DNA from: Clavulina sp. PMI_390 | Lineage: Eukaryota; Basidiomycota; Agaricomycetes; Cantharellales; Hydnaceae | Reading direction: 5' to 3' | Assembly (NCBI GenBank): GCA_015039315.1 | Contig: WIDE01000174.1 | Location: 1 to 22,708, forward strand | DNA: 22,708 bases | In this document: piece by piece, positions 10,943 to 21,764 of the stretch | Layout of the letters: every line of letters starts with the position of its first letter | Position numbering within the stretch: position 1 is the first letter of the stretch | The notes under the pieces: model-generated | The model's database searches: none | Told to the model about the DNA's origin: nothing | Seen by the model: the letters and a program-made list of their open reading frames with translations, nothing else | Program-made: the position numbers and the translations under genes

Positions 10943-11517
10943 AGTAAGAAATGGTGGTTTGGGTATGAAGACTGTGCCGATGTGTTGTGATTTGTGGTGG
11001 ACGCGTTCACAGCCCTCGGAGTTCATCGAGTCATGGCGACTGGCCAGATGCGGTGTTCCTTCCATTTTGCTGTGCGCGCTATACATGTGTAACAATCCCA
11101 ATCGTACCAATGCAATATATTTGGCCCATCTCTATACATGACAGCCATCCAGAGGACGACAACAGGCTCGCGAACCTTCACCACATTGACAGATTCTTAG
11201 AAACTAAGATATTCCGCTGTAAAGTCCGAACCTTACTTCCTGCAGATTCAACTCGGCATGCTGAACCCCAACGGAGTCCCGTACAAATAAGAGACTTCAA
11301 GCAGCGTACTGTTTCTTAGAGAGCACTATGGAATAGACACCACACAAAGCATAAATCTCTTCTCCCTTCATATCGCTCGTCTATCTCACTGAGGTGATAT
11401 GAGACGATGGAAGCAGCAGCAGCACGCCGCAATAATTTGCATGAGCTTAGCGACAAATAATGAGTAAAGGAATAAAGCATTGTCTACTCCTACTGAGAGC
11501 GTCATTAGAGGACGTTA
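10943..11517. other. Intergenic region between glutaminyl cyclase and E2 genes
   Basis: These 575 bp separate the stop of the glutaminyl cyclase gene from the start of the E2 gene, both on the minus strand. They should contain the former's 3' UTR and the latter's promoter. The only frames are short and look random. No RNA gene or repeat is visible. Confidence 0.5.
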
Positions 11518-13086
<1,569 letters not shown>

Positions 13087-13208
13087 AGACCCAGGATCGC
13101 GAGGGCGACAGTCACACGGTCGGTCACGTACTGTCACTGAGAATCGCTTAGCTCATCGGACGCGCGTTCTTGGGCATTCCCTTCGTCTACACTGAGCCCT
13201 CATCAACA
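13087..13208. promoter_or_regulatory. Probable bidirectional promoter, glutaminyl cyclase / proteasome beta5
   Basis: Only 122 bp separate the minus-strand start of the glutaminyl cyclase gene from the plus-strand start of the proteasome beta5 gene, so both 5' leaders and core promoters must lie here or inside the flanking first exons. No TATA box is visible. The GTCACGTAC and ACTGTCACTGA words in the middle are candidate factor sites. I do not see the yeast Rpn4 proteasome element GGTGGCAAA. Confidence 0.6.
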
Positions 13209-14505
13209 ATGAACTCTTTCGCAACGCGTTTTGCGTCTTCGAGCTCTACCAGCTCCCTCAGTGCGGCGAGCAACAATGAAATCAACGATGTCGATGCCTC
13301 TCTATGGGGATCGACAGCTGGCTTTGGGAACCTAGGCCAAGCTGGCATACCCACATTCGACATCCCTGCCATTCCAAACGTAAGCGTGGTCCCAACCAAA
13401 CGAATTGTTCTGCCGGATTGAATAATCCTCTACTAGCCCACCGAATTCCTCCAACTACACACCGATGATCACGCTGACCCATCGTGCAGAATAAAGATCG
13501 CCCACGGAACGACGACTCTGGCATTCCGCTTCCAAGGCGGGATCATCGTTGCTGTGGACTCCCGAGCGACTGCAGGGAGCTACATTGGTCCGTTCCCGCT
13601 CCCCCGTTATATATTCCTACTCTCTCTCATCGCAAATCATCCATAGCTTCCGGGACCGTCAAGAAGGTCATCGAGATCAACCCCTTCCTCCTCGGCACGA
13701 TGGCTGGTGGTGCTGGTATGTAACTCCTCAATATGTCACCATGATTTGATCTACTAAGAGGTTCATTACGTTTTCCAGCTGACTGTCAGTATTGGGAGAC
13801 TTATTTGGGCATCCAAGTGCGTTTGCACGAACTCCGAAATCGGGAGCGCATGTCTGTCGCTGCTGCCAGCAAATACCTCAGCAACCTTGTGTATAGCTAC
13901 AAGGGTATGGGGTTGAGCATGGTGAGCTTCATTCTTTCACCGTATTTATCTTCGATCTAATTCTAGCTGTACCCCACAGGGCACCATGATTTGTGGCTGG
14001 GATAAGACCGTACGTAGCACATCCAGACCTCTTCCCACATCATAATAATCCTCATCTCGCTTCTCTTTGGCACCCTAGGGCCCTGCACTCTACTATGTTG
14101 ACAATGACGGGACACGCCTGAAGGGTGACCTATTTTCCGTTGGTTCAGGTTCCACTTTCGCATATGGTGTACTTGACCAAGGGTACCGCTGGGATCTGAC
14201 GGACGCTGAAGCCCAGGAGCTCGGGCGTCGAAGCATCTATGCTGCTGGTCATCGTGATGCCTTCTCAGGTAACACAGTGAACCTGTACCATGTCAAAGAG
14301 CAGGGCTGGGAGTTCATTGGTATGCTTATCTCCTCGCGGTACTTATTTGATATCTCACCCGTCCCTTTTACTAGGGAACTACGACGTCACTAAGCTTCAC
14401 TACGATGGTCCAGGTGCAGTTCCTGGTGCTACTGGTGGCGGTTATGGGTACTCTGTGCGCACAGCGGGCCTCTCAGCATCCGACGCCCCTGCTGCCGCTG
14501 CATGA
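13209..14505 (+). CDS. PRE2: 20S proteasome subunit beta5 (chymotrypsin-like)
   Basis: Seven exons (13209-13379, 13437-13587, 13647-13715, 13779-13921, 13980-14009, 14079-14319, 14375-14505) join in frame to 311 residues. The protein is the beta5 subunit of the 20S core particle, which cleaves after hydrophobic residues. An 81-residue propeptide ends in IAHG just before TTTLAF, so autoprocessing would free Thr82 as catalytic Thr1. In mature numbering Asp17 (VDSRA), Lys33 (SGTVKK), Met45, Ala49 and Cys52 of the beta5 S1 pocket are all present, as is the HRDAFSG motif. The mature part is 230 residues. The start ATG follows CAACA, a good fungal context. All introns are GT-AG, 55-69 nt. The C-terminal tail is Ala-rich and slightly extended. 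The gene is divergent from glutaminyl cyclase and convergent with DHAD. Confidence 0.96.
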
Positions 14506-14687
14506 TTGAATGCGTCTTTGCTCTCCCTGTCGATGTATTATCACCATGCAATGGGAATCACTTAATCCAATCCCATTTTTTCAATGTCCCAGTCGGTTGT
14601 GCAACCTGGTCTCGGATAGAGCTCTCGAAGAGCGTAAAAGTACAAGTACAACTAGGGATATTTGTTTCGGCGGGGTTTGAACTTTCT
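14506..14687. other. Convergent 3' intergenic region (beta5 / DHAD)
   Basis: The stops of the proteasome beta5 gene (plus) and the DHAD gene (minus) are 182 bp apart and face each other. Both 3' UTRs and poly(A) sites must fit in or overlap within this gap. I see no clear AATAAA on either strand. Confidence 0.5.
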
Positions 14688-17600
14688 TCAGTCGCAATAC
14701 GCCCCCTCGCTTGCTGCCTATCAACTGTGTAAGCCATTCTCACGCCTTGCTCTCGGGCAACAAATTACTTACCGCGACATCCCTAGCATATCGATACAGC
14801 ACACCTCGCTTTATCTTCAACTCCATCTTGCCTCCGTTGTTGCGAGTCTCCCAAGCGCGCCGGCGAGCGGCTTCTTCTTCTGGAGTGACGTGCCACTCTA
14901 TGGTGCGGGTTGCAGCGTCGACGATGATCTTGTCGCCGTCTGCGGTCATATATGCGCGATTAATGAGTACTTTGATCGAATATCTGTGAGTGTTTGTAGA
15001 TTTCGACCTACCGTGCACAAGAGCGATGGGCCCCCCTACTTGAGCTTCTGGGACCACATGACCTACAGATACACTCGAGCGTCAGAATGGAGCCACATGT
15101 GCTTGATGACAACTGACCTATGATGAATCCGCGACTCGCGCCAGAGAACCTCCCATCAGTGATCAAACACGTCTTTCCACCGAGGCCAGCACCCATTATC
15201 GCTCCAGTCGGCCCTATATGGATCAAAATCACTGTAAGCCACACGTATGAGGAATGGATGCCAGGCCAAAAAGCGCATACCAAGCATCTCGGGCATGCCA
15301 GGTCCCCCCTTGGGTCCTTGATAGCGGAAAATTACAACAGTTCCAGCGGTGATCTCGCCTCGCTCGAGAGCAGGATAGAAGTCCTCCTCGCTGTGCCAAG
15401 TATAATGTTCACAGTTTAGGAATTTCGCCAAACGTCCAATAAAGTAGCACCTACACGTCGAAACATTTCGCAGTGCCTTCGAAATGAAGGCCTTCTTTGC
15501 CCGTCAGCTTGGCCACCGCACTACCTGGGCACAAGTTTCCTTTGAGTATTGTGATGTGGCCAGTCGGCTTGAGCGCGCTCTCAAACGGTTTAACGACAAG
15601 GGGAAGGCTAGGTTCGAATTTGAGCGGATGAATGTCGGCCAGATTCTCGCGCATCGTTTTTCCAGTAACGGTCATGACGTCAGGGTCAATGAGATGGGAG
15701 TATTCTGGGTGAGTGATAATGTACCTGATGTAGTGGCAAGATAGAATGAGTTTGTTCACTGAGAGGAATTTTGGGGCTCAAGCCTTACTTCAAGAGGGCT
15801 GGGACGCCTCCAACCTTGTGCAAGTCCTCCATCATGAATGCTCCAGATGGCTTCAAGTCTGCTAGATACGGGGTGCGATCACTAATGGTTTGGAAGTCGT
15901 CCACCGTTAGTGGAACATCAGCAGCGCGAGCAATAGCAAGTAGGTGAAGGACAGCATTTGTGGACCCTCCCAAAATGTTGACAATTGTAATGGCATTCTC
16001 GAAGGCCTTGCGGGTCATGATGTCACTAACAAGATCATACGCGGGAAGCTCAGCGTCAAAGGAACAGCTAGCCATGGCGAGTGTTAATGGGATCACTGAC
16101 CGAGGTTTGATATCCCTCTCGAGGAGGATTTTCATGTACGCTCCCACTCGATGGCATTCTTCGATCTTTTCTGCAATATGTTACGGGGGAAAATGAGCTG
16201 ACTGACTCCATCACTGACGCCATGCACAAACCTGGATATACCGCCGGGATGGTTGCAGAGTATGGCAGTGACATACCCATCACCTCGAGTGCCGAGCTCA
16301 TGGTGTTTGCGGTGAACATGCCTCCACATGCGCCAGGGCCAGGACAAGCATGACGGACAATATCGTTATATTCTTTGTCGGTTATCTTCTTGGCCGCTAA
16401 CGAGCCTGCCTCACACGCAGCGTCTTAAGCAATATATCCAGATATAAATCGGATCAAATCAGCGAACCATATGCCTCAAACCCATCTCCGATGTTGAGTG
16501 CATCGCCTGCTTTGCGATTGAGACCTTCGCAATCGTGTTGAGCCACACCAGGCTGGATGGTGCCTCCATACACAATGATCGTGGGACGGTTGTGACGAGC
16601 AGCGGCCATCAGACATCCAGGCACTGTTAGAAAATTCCTTGAGCAATGGTTCAATAGTCAGTTGATGAGTAGAGGGATTCTTACTGTTCTTGTCACAACC
16701 TTCAGACCAGACATAAGCGCGCCATGAAAGACGTGATGTTAGTACCAATTAACGAAGGGGCCAAGAGAAGAAATCTTGCCAGGAACCGAAATATTTCCGT
16801 CGTAAAACTGGCCCTAATTTTTTTTTTTTTGCCAGTCAGACGAGATGAAATCGACATCGCATCTCTAAGAAGTCATACCATTGTTACCTAAGGAATGATC
16901 ATGCCATTCAACTTATGCTGTCGTCAAGCCCCTTGGGTGAGTATGCACTCACTGCTTCAATAGAGTCGGCGATGAGGTCTCGGCTGGGAAGACTGTATCG
17001 CATCCCTGTCGTTCCCATCGTGATTCCGTCGCTGGAGGAGAACGGTCAGAGGGGTCCACCCGCACTGATTAGATGATGGAACAAACCTGATACCAATGGT
17101 ATTAAATAGAAACCCGACGAGTCCCGTTTCTTGACATCCTTTCTTGATCTCTTTTCCAAGGTCGAGCTAGAAATCGTTATCAGCTGTGAGAGCTAGGGGG
17201 AACTGCAGGATGCGTGGTAAGACACACGAGGTGAGTATTGCACGGATTTCCTGTATCAAACAAAATCTCAGCTTCTGAGGCATGGCGTTGTGTCTACTAT
17301 AATAGTGATAGCAATCGAGACGTACCCTCCCACCAGACGGGCGAAATCCCAATCTGGGGCTTGGCGAAATCCTGCTCGTTCAGCCCCACAGCATAAACTA
17401 ATAATCAAGAAGACGGAGGAGCTTTGGTCAGACAGAGGATGGTGAAGGATAATTCGGGCGAGCAACCAGAGCCTGCATCGGGATATGCTTAAATGACTCA
17501 CGCATGGCATGTGCACCTGCATGCTTTCGATCTTCAGTCAATGTGGCTGAGATCTTGTTTAGCTTGGCGGCTGGCCGAGTATGTCTGTGCGCACCCAGAA

Positions 17601-17796
17601 ATGTGAAAGAGAGCCGAGGGAAAGTCGTTAGCCATCCGTGACAGTCGATGAGATGCAGCTTGAGCGTCTGCCGGTCAAGAAGCTGATATCGCTGCATGAA
17701 TGCTATGCATCTCCGCATCTCCGCGATACCCAAGAGCAGAATAATGGCCTCGGCATCAGAAGTACGAAGGCGGTGAACGACGGAGGCAGGGAGCAT
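14688..17796 (-). CDS. ILV3: Dihydroxy-acid dehydratase (mitochondrial, branched-chain amino acids)
   Basis: DHAD dehydrates 2,3-dihydroxy-isovalerate and -methylvalerate to the 2-keto acids that lead to Val, Leu and Ile, using an Fe-S cluster, normally in mitochondria. Exons that fit the family in frame: 17502 (3' end of first exon), 17397-17326, 17250-17228, 17166-17087, 17031-16953, 16887-16879, 16813-16780, 16699-16685, 16623-16468, 16405-16232, 16170-16101, 16025-15789, 15724-15455, 15390-15281, 15213-15118, 15062-15012, 14939-14773, 14717-14688. Cluster cysteines appear in EGNPCNTH, GCDKNMPG and [11 protein letters not shown]. Both family signatures are present (CDKNMPGCLMA and [12 protein letters not shown]), and the C-terminus is ASEGAYCD. 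The N-terminus is unsettled. An unspliced frame from ATG 17796 gives 655 residues, but splicing from a GTACTT donor at 17765 to an acceptor near 17585 is plausible and would give a short basic presequence from ATG 17803 or 17796. From the KLNKIS motif onward the model is secure. Confidence 0.95.
16818..16830. repeat. 13-base T homopolymer inside a DHAD intron
   Basis: On the transcribed (minus) strand this is thirteen A residues directly upstream of the TTAG acceptor at 16814 of the DHAD intron 16878-16814, where a pyrimidine tract would be expected. Homopolymers are prone to length change and sequencing error, but it lies in the intron, so length changes would not shift the frame. Confidence 0.85.
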
Positions 17797-18463
17797 TTGA
17801 CATCACATCGTCAAATGAATGCACGACACTTGACGAAGCACAGATTTAGCGATTTAGAAAGGCACTGACATTTCTACGTCCATTATGGTGGCTTTTCGCT
17901 CAAAATCGCTAATCGTGATAGAAGAGGGCTTTCCGATGGGACAGCAGCGCTTAGGGGGAGAGGCACTCACAAGTCGAATGCTAGGGTCACGAGTTAGATA
18001 AAGAGTTAGTTCAATGGAGTTCTACATGGTCCGAGAATCCGAGCCGGTTTGCCATCGCCCCGGCGGCACGACGAATAGTAATCGATGCATTCTGATTCGA
18101 TGGTCGAATGACAAGGGTAATATATCTCACATCTGGTTGGCATCGATGCGTTGGACCTTAGTAACTTGATGATCATAGAACACATTACGATTCATAATCA
18201 AGAAATCACTTGTATGGTATGTACATGTACATGGGAGGGGGAGTATTTAAGGTCGTGGAGATGATGTACATGAAATAAGCGGGAGATCAGATGGAAGCAA
18301 TAGAAATAGAGTCGGGGTATCGTGAATTCCGTCCGAGCTCCAGCATGAAGGGGCAGACATATACCAACAATGGTCGATGAGCGAAGGTCACCACGAAAGA
18401 ATAGGGTATGATCTGGTGTTCCGTAGCTTCGCACTCAAATCATGCAAGATCTGACCGGATTGC
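17797..18463. other. Intergenic region: DHAD upstream and HAM1-like 3' region
   Basis: These 667 bp lie between the start region of the DHAD gene and the stop of the HAM1-like gene, both on the minus strand. The right half should be the 3' UTR of the HAM1-like mRNA and the left half the promoter of DHAD. No CCGGNNCCGG (Leu3-type) site is seen. A 14-bp palindrome, ATGTACATGTACAT (18219-18232), lies in the right half. No gene is visible. Confidence 0.5.
18218..18225 (-). promoter_or_regulatory. Possible Puf-protein (UGUANAUA) site in HAM1-like 3' UTR
   Basis: On the minus strand the sequence reads TGTACATA, which fits the Pumilio-family consensus UGUANAUA, about 240 nt after the stop codon of the HAM1-like gene. 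It overlaps a second TGTACATG copy within a palindrome. A site only counts if the mRNA extends this far, which the sequence does not show. Confidence 0.25.
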
Positions 18464-21400
18464 TTACTTGTGACTCGGGGTTACTCCAGAAGCACCAGTC
18501 GTGGTCGCCGGCACACCCATGCCACCGTGTCCGCTAGCGGTGGGCACGATGTCGAAGGCCTTGCTCTTCCAGCCCTCACCACTCGCGACAGCCTTGTCGC
18601 GGTTCTCCAAACGGTTCATCCATCCATGTGTATCATGTCCGGGGTATTCGTTGGCGAGCACAGAGTCACGCTTATTGTTGACGACCTTGAACGTGCCGGT
18701 CTTCGACTTCACAGATTCGGTCTTGGATTGAACCTCAGCGGACTTGCGCTCGAAGATCTATCATGCGAGGGGGAACAGAGAATAGAAGCGGACGAAAACG
18801 CGTCAGAAATGTGCATGGTCACGACTGATTTTGAACAGAACAAACCTTGCCGAGAGCACCAGTTGTACTCGTCTCAGGATCGGCGCGTGCCTCTGAGTAG
18901 CGATCGCGAACAGCGACAAGTTCGCCATCGAGGTACTCAAGACCAGTGCGAACGGCGTCCTGGATAGCCTTCGAGATCTGCTTCTTAACGAGACCAGTCG
19001 CAAGTGGCTTGAGGGTCTTGTAAAGGAGGTCGTGCTTGGTCTAATGTGCGAGGGAGGAATCAGCTCGCTGCAACCACGCCATCGCCCAACGATGGAAAGA
19101 AAATCAAAAGAAAATACTCACGTCGCGCACGCTGAACTTGAGCGAGTCAAGTTTGACTTGCACGTCTTTGACCTTGAAAACGGAGGTCTTGTCCTTGCCA
19201 GCGCCAGTGAGGTGCACCTTGACGGTCAAGCCCTCTCCACCAAGGAATACGTCTGCCAGACCACCATCGCGAATCTTGGGCAAGCCAGACTTCTTGTTGA
19301 AGTAGAAGGCGACGTCGCGCATGTCCGCCTGCATTTGCGAGAAGGTGAAAGTGAAGTCATGCGCATCGTGATCGGTGATAGAGGAGTAGGGCGAAAACTC
19401 GATGAAGTTGTGGGCGTCGAGCGAGATGATGTTGGGCAGCAGGTTCTGACCCTCCATGGTAAGGTTCTCGATGACAAGATCCATTTGGTTGTCGGTATAC
19501 TCGATGCGGGGAATAGGCTATTAGGTGTTCGCCAATGTAGAGTTTGGTGGGCAAGTGAGGCAGGGTATAGGGTAGAGAGTGAGACGCGGAACGCGAAAAA
19601 GTAATAGTGGTGAGCGAAATTGTACAAAGGGAAGTATCACAGACACTCAAACTCACAATGTAGCCGACATGCTTCACCAACTCGGGGATGATGACACTGC
19701 GGACGTCCTTCCAGAGGTGAGGCTTGAAGCTCAAGCTTCCATCATCGGCAAATAGGAGATCCTTCACCAGACGTTGCCAGTCCTCGCCGAAGCGCTTGTT
19801 GAGCGGATCTTCGCCGAACGCTGTGAACCACGCTTGGATCTGATCGAACAGGTTGTCCTTGTGAGCACGATACTTCTCGTCGAAGAACTGGTGGCCAGTA
19901 TCGCGAAGACGATTGGCATCGTTGTCGAACTGAGGCGAGAGCACGAAACCTGGCTCAAGGAGAGTCTAGAGTGGAAAAACAATCGTTTGTTGTGAATAAT
20001 TATTCGGGAGGCAATGAAGAATAACCTTCGACCCACCTTGCGGATGTAGCGATCGAGATCCTTGAACCAGTCACGCAGTCCTTCATCCTCTTGAGCATCG
20101 TCGCTGAGGGCCTGCATCGCCTGAATCATACCGTCCATGCTGGCGCCGTTGGCGAAACGCTCAAGCAAGAGACGGAGCTCACTCGTGGCGCGCTGGAGGG
20201 ATGGATCCTCGGTGACGTCAGAAGCCTTGTTGGCATGATGGGAGGCGAGGGTGCGGCCGTGTGCAAAGTATGTCTCGATCGCGTCGAGGAACCAGGTAAG
20301 GGCGGTTTGGTAGTCCTGATGCTTCTGGCAGTCGACAAGCACCTTCTTGAGACGGTAAATATACTGAGAATAGTCGTAGCGGGTCAGCATAGCTTGTGTT
20401 GAGAGATTGTAAGAAAGGAAGGAAGGATGGCAAGTACCTGATCACGACGCTCTTCAGGGAATTCGTCCTTGAGGAACTGCTTGCCCTTCTCGACCTGATC
20501 GCCCGCACGATCGCGGTGCTCCTGAGGAATCTTCTCCTTCAAACCAAACATACGCGCCTTGAGGCCCTTCTTGGCAGCGTCGGTCTTCTCATCCTCTGGA
20601 GCCTCATCGATCTCAGAGCGAAACTGTGCAGCTTCATCCTGGACACCGCCCGCAACGTTCGCAGCACGCTCCTGGTGCTCGTCGGGGATGCGCTGAGATG
20701 CGCTGCGCTGAGCGAAGGCTGCCTTGTCGGAAAGGCTTCCCTCGGTATTGTAGGTTTGCGACGCAATGTCCGTCGCGTGACCCTGGAGCTCGCTCTTCGC
20801 GCCCTGAGCCTGGCGAGCGGTGTTGATGGCGCCACGAGCCTGGTCGGCTTGCTCGTCAGTTAGGACGTCGGGAGCACTCTCGTTAGGGCCATGCGTGGTG
20901 CCGTTGGGCCCAACCCACTGCTCGGCGGGTGCAGCATCGTCAACACGAGCGAGCTGCTCGGGCGATGGGCGGGCGGATTCGGCAGCCTTGACGGCGCCGC
21001 GGGCGAAAAGGTCGCGACCGATGAGAGAGGCGTCGGAGAGGAGTTTGCGAGCCTCAGCATTGGTGAGAATGAGGCGCATCAGTGTGCGCAGGTGCTCGAT
21101 GGCTAGTTATGGACAAGGGAAGAATAGAAAAAAATATATTTAGGATGCCAAAGAAAACTATTGGCAAGACAGAATGTGGCGTACCTTGCTGACCATCAGC
21201 CTTCACATCGTCTTTCGAAACATCGACGACGGTGGTATCAGCATTCGGCAGTGAAGCGTCGTTGCGGGTGGTGTGAGCCAGGAAGTTTTGGAATAATTCG
21301 TCAGAGTTTTTCTCTTTGACAATGAGACGAGCCTGCATAAGTGAGTTACAAGGTTATGAGTAAACATCTTGCAGAGGGGACAGTGTTGAAAGCGAAGTAG

Positions 21401-21764
21401 AAGTGTAATGATCAAACGTACCGTCTCGATGATGTCGCGTGCATCACTAATGAGTTTCCTGCCCTCCGACGAGAGCTTGGACTCGTCGATGGGGGAATTG
21501 TCAAGGACGTAGAGGAGAGTCTCATCTATCTGGACATTATCGGGGTATCTGTTTTCGCGGAATGCTTGGATGACGCCGTAGAAACGCATCTTGTGAGTGG
21601 CGCAAGCGAGTAGATCAGAGGAGTGGAACGGATTCAGGGGATGGAAGGGCTAGACTAACCTTGCGATCGATATCGGCCTGCATGACGGCCTTGTCGGTGG
21701 GTGAGGTGACGGCGTTCTTGCCGGGGCTGTTGGAGATTTCTTTTGTCGCTAGAGGCAAAGACAT
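18464..21764 (-). CDS. HAM1-like fungal protein (DUF5923 / DUF4449 type)
   Basis: Nine exons (21764-21660, 21589-21422, 21332-21185, 21102-20438, 20363-20037, 19965-19657, 19517-19122, 19040-18846, 18757-18464) join in frame to 868 residues. I recognise the fungal HAM1-like architecture, with an N-terminal and a C-terminal family domain. Residues about 1-140 are helical. Residues about 150-365 are highly charged and Ala/Glu/Gln-rich, with repeated helices such as RIPDEHQERA, KIPQEHRDRAGDQVEKGKQF and FPEERRDQ, giving an LEA- or apolipoprotein-like look. Residues about 363-475 are helical. Residues about 476-720 alternate hydrophobic strands (PRIEYTDNQMDLVIENL, FIEFSPYSS, VFKVKDVQVKLDSLKF). A long helix (VKKQISKAIQDAVRTGLEYL) and a Gly/Thr-rich tail follow. 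There is no signal peptide or membrane segment. Molecular function is not established to my knowledge; the family name refers to hyphal anastomosis and mating. The start at 21764 is the first ATG that opens the conserved frame. Confidence 0.9.

Noticed and set aside
17494..17500. Perfect Gcn4/AP-1 site TGACTCA in the amino-acid biosynthesis gene DHAD
   Set aside because: It overlaps the GTGAGTCA splice donor of a DHAD intron, so the donor consensus explains most of it, and it is inside the transcribed region rather than the promoter.
19774..20863. Plus-strand ORFs opposite the HAM1-like gene
   Set aside because: These are mirror frames of a strongly biased coding strand, without ATG context, family match or intron signals on the plus strand.
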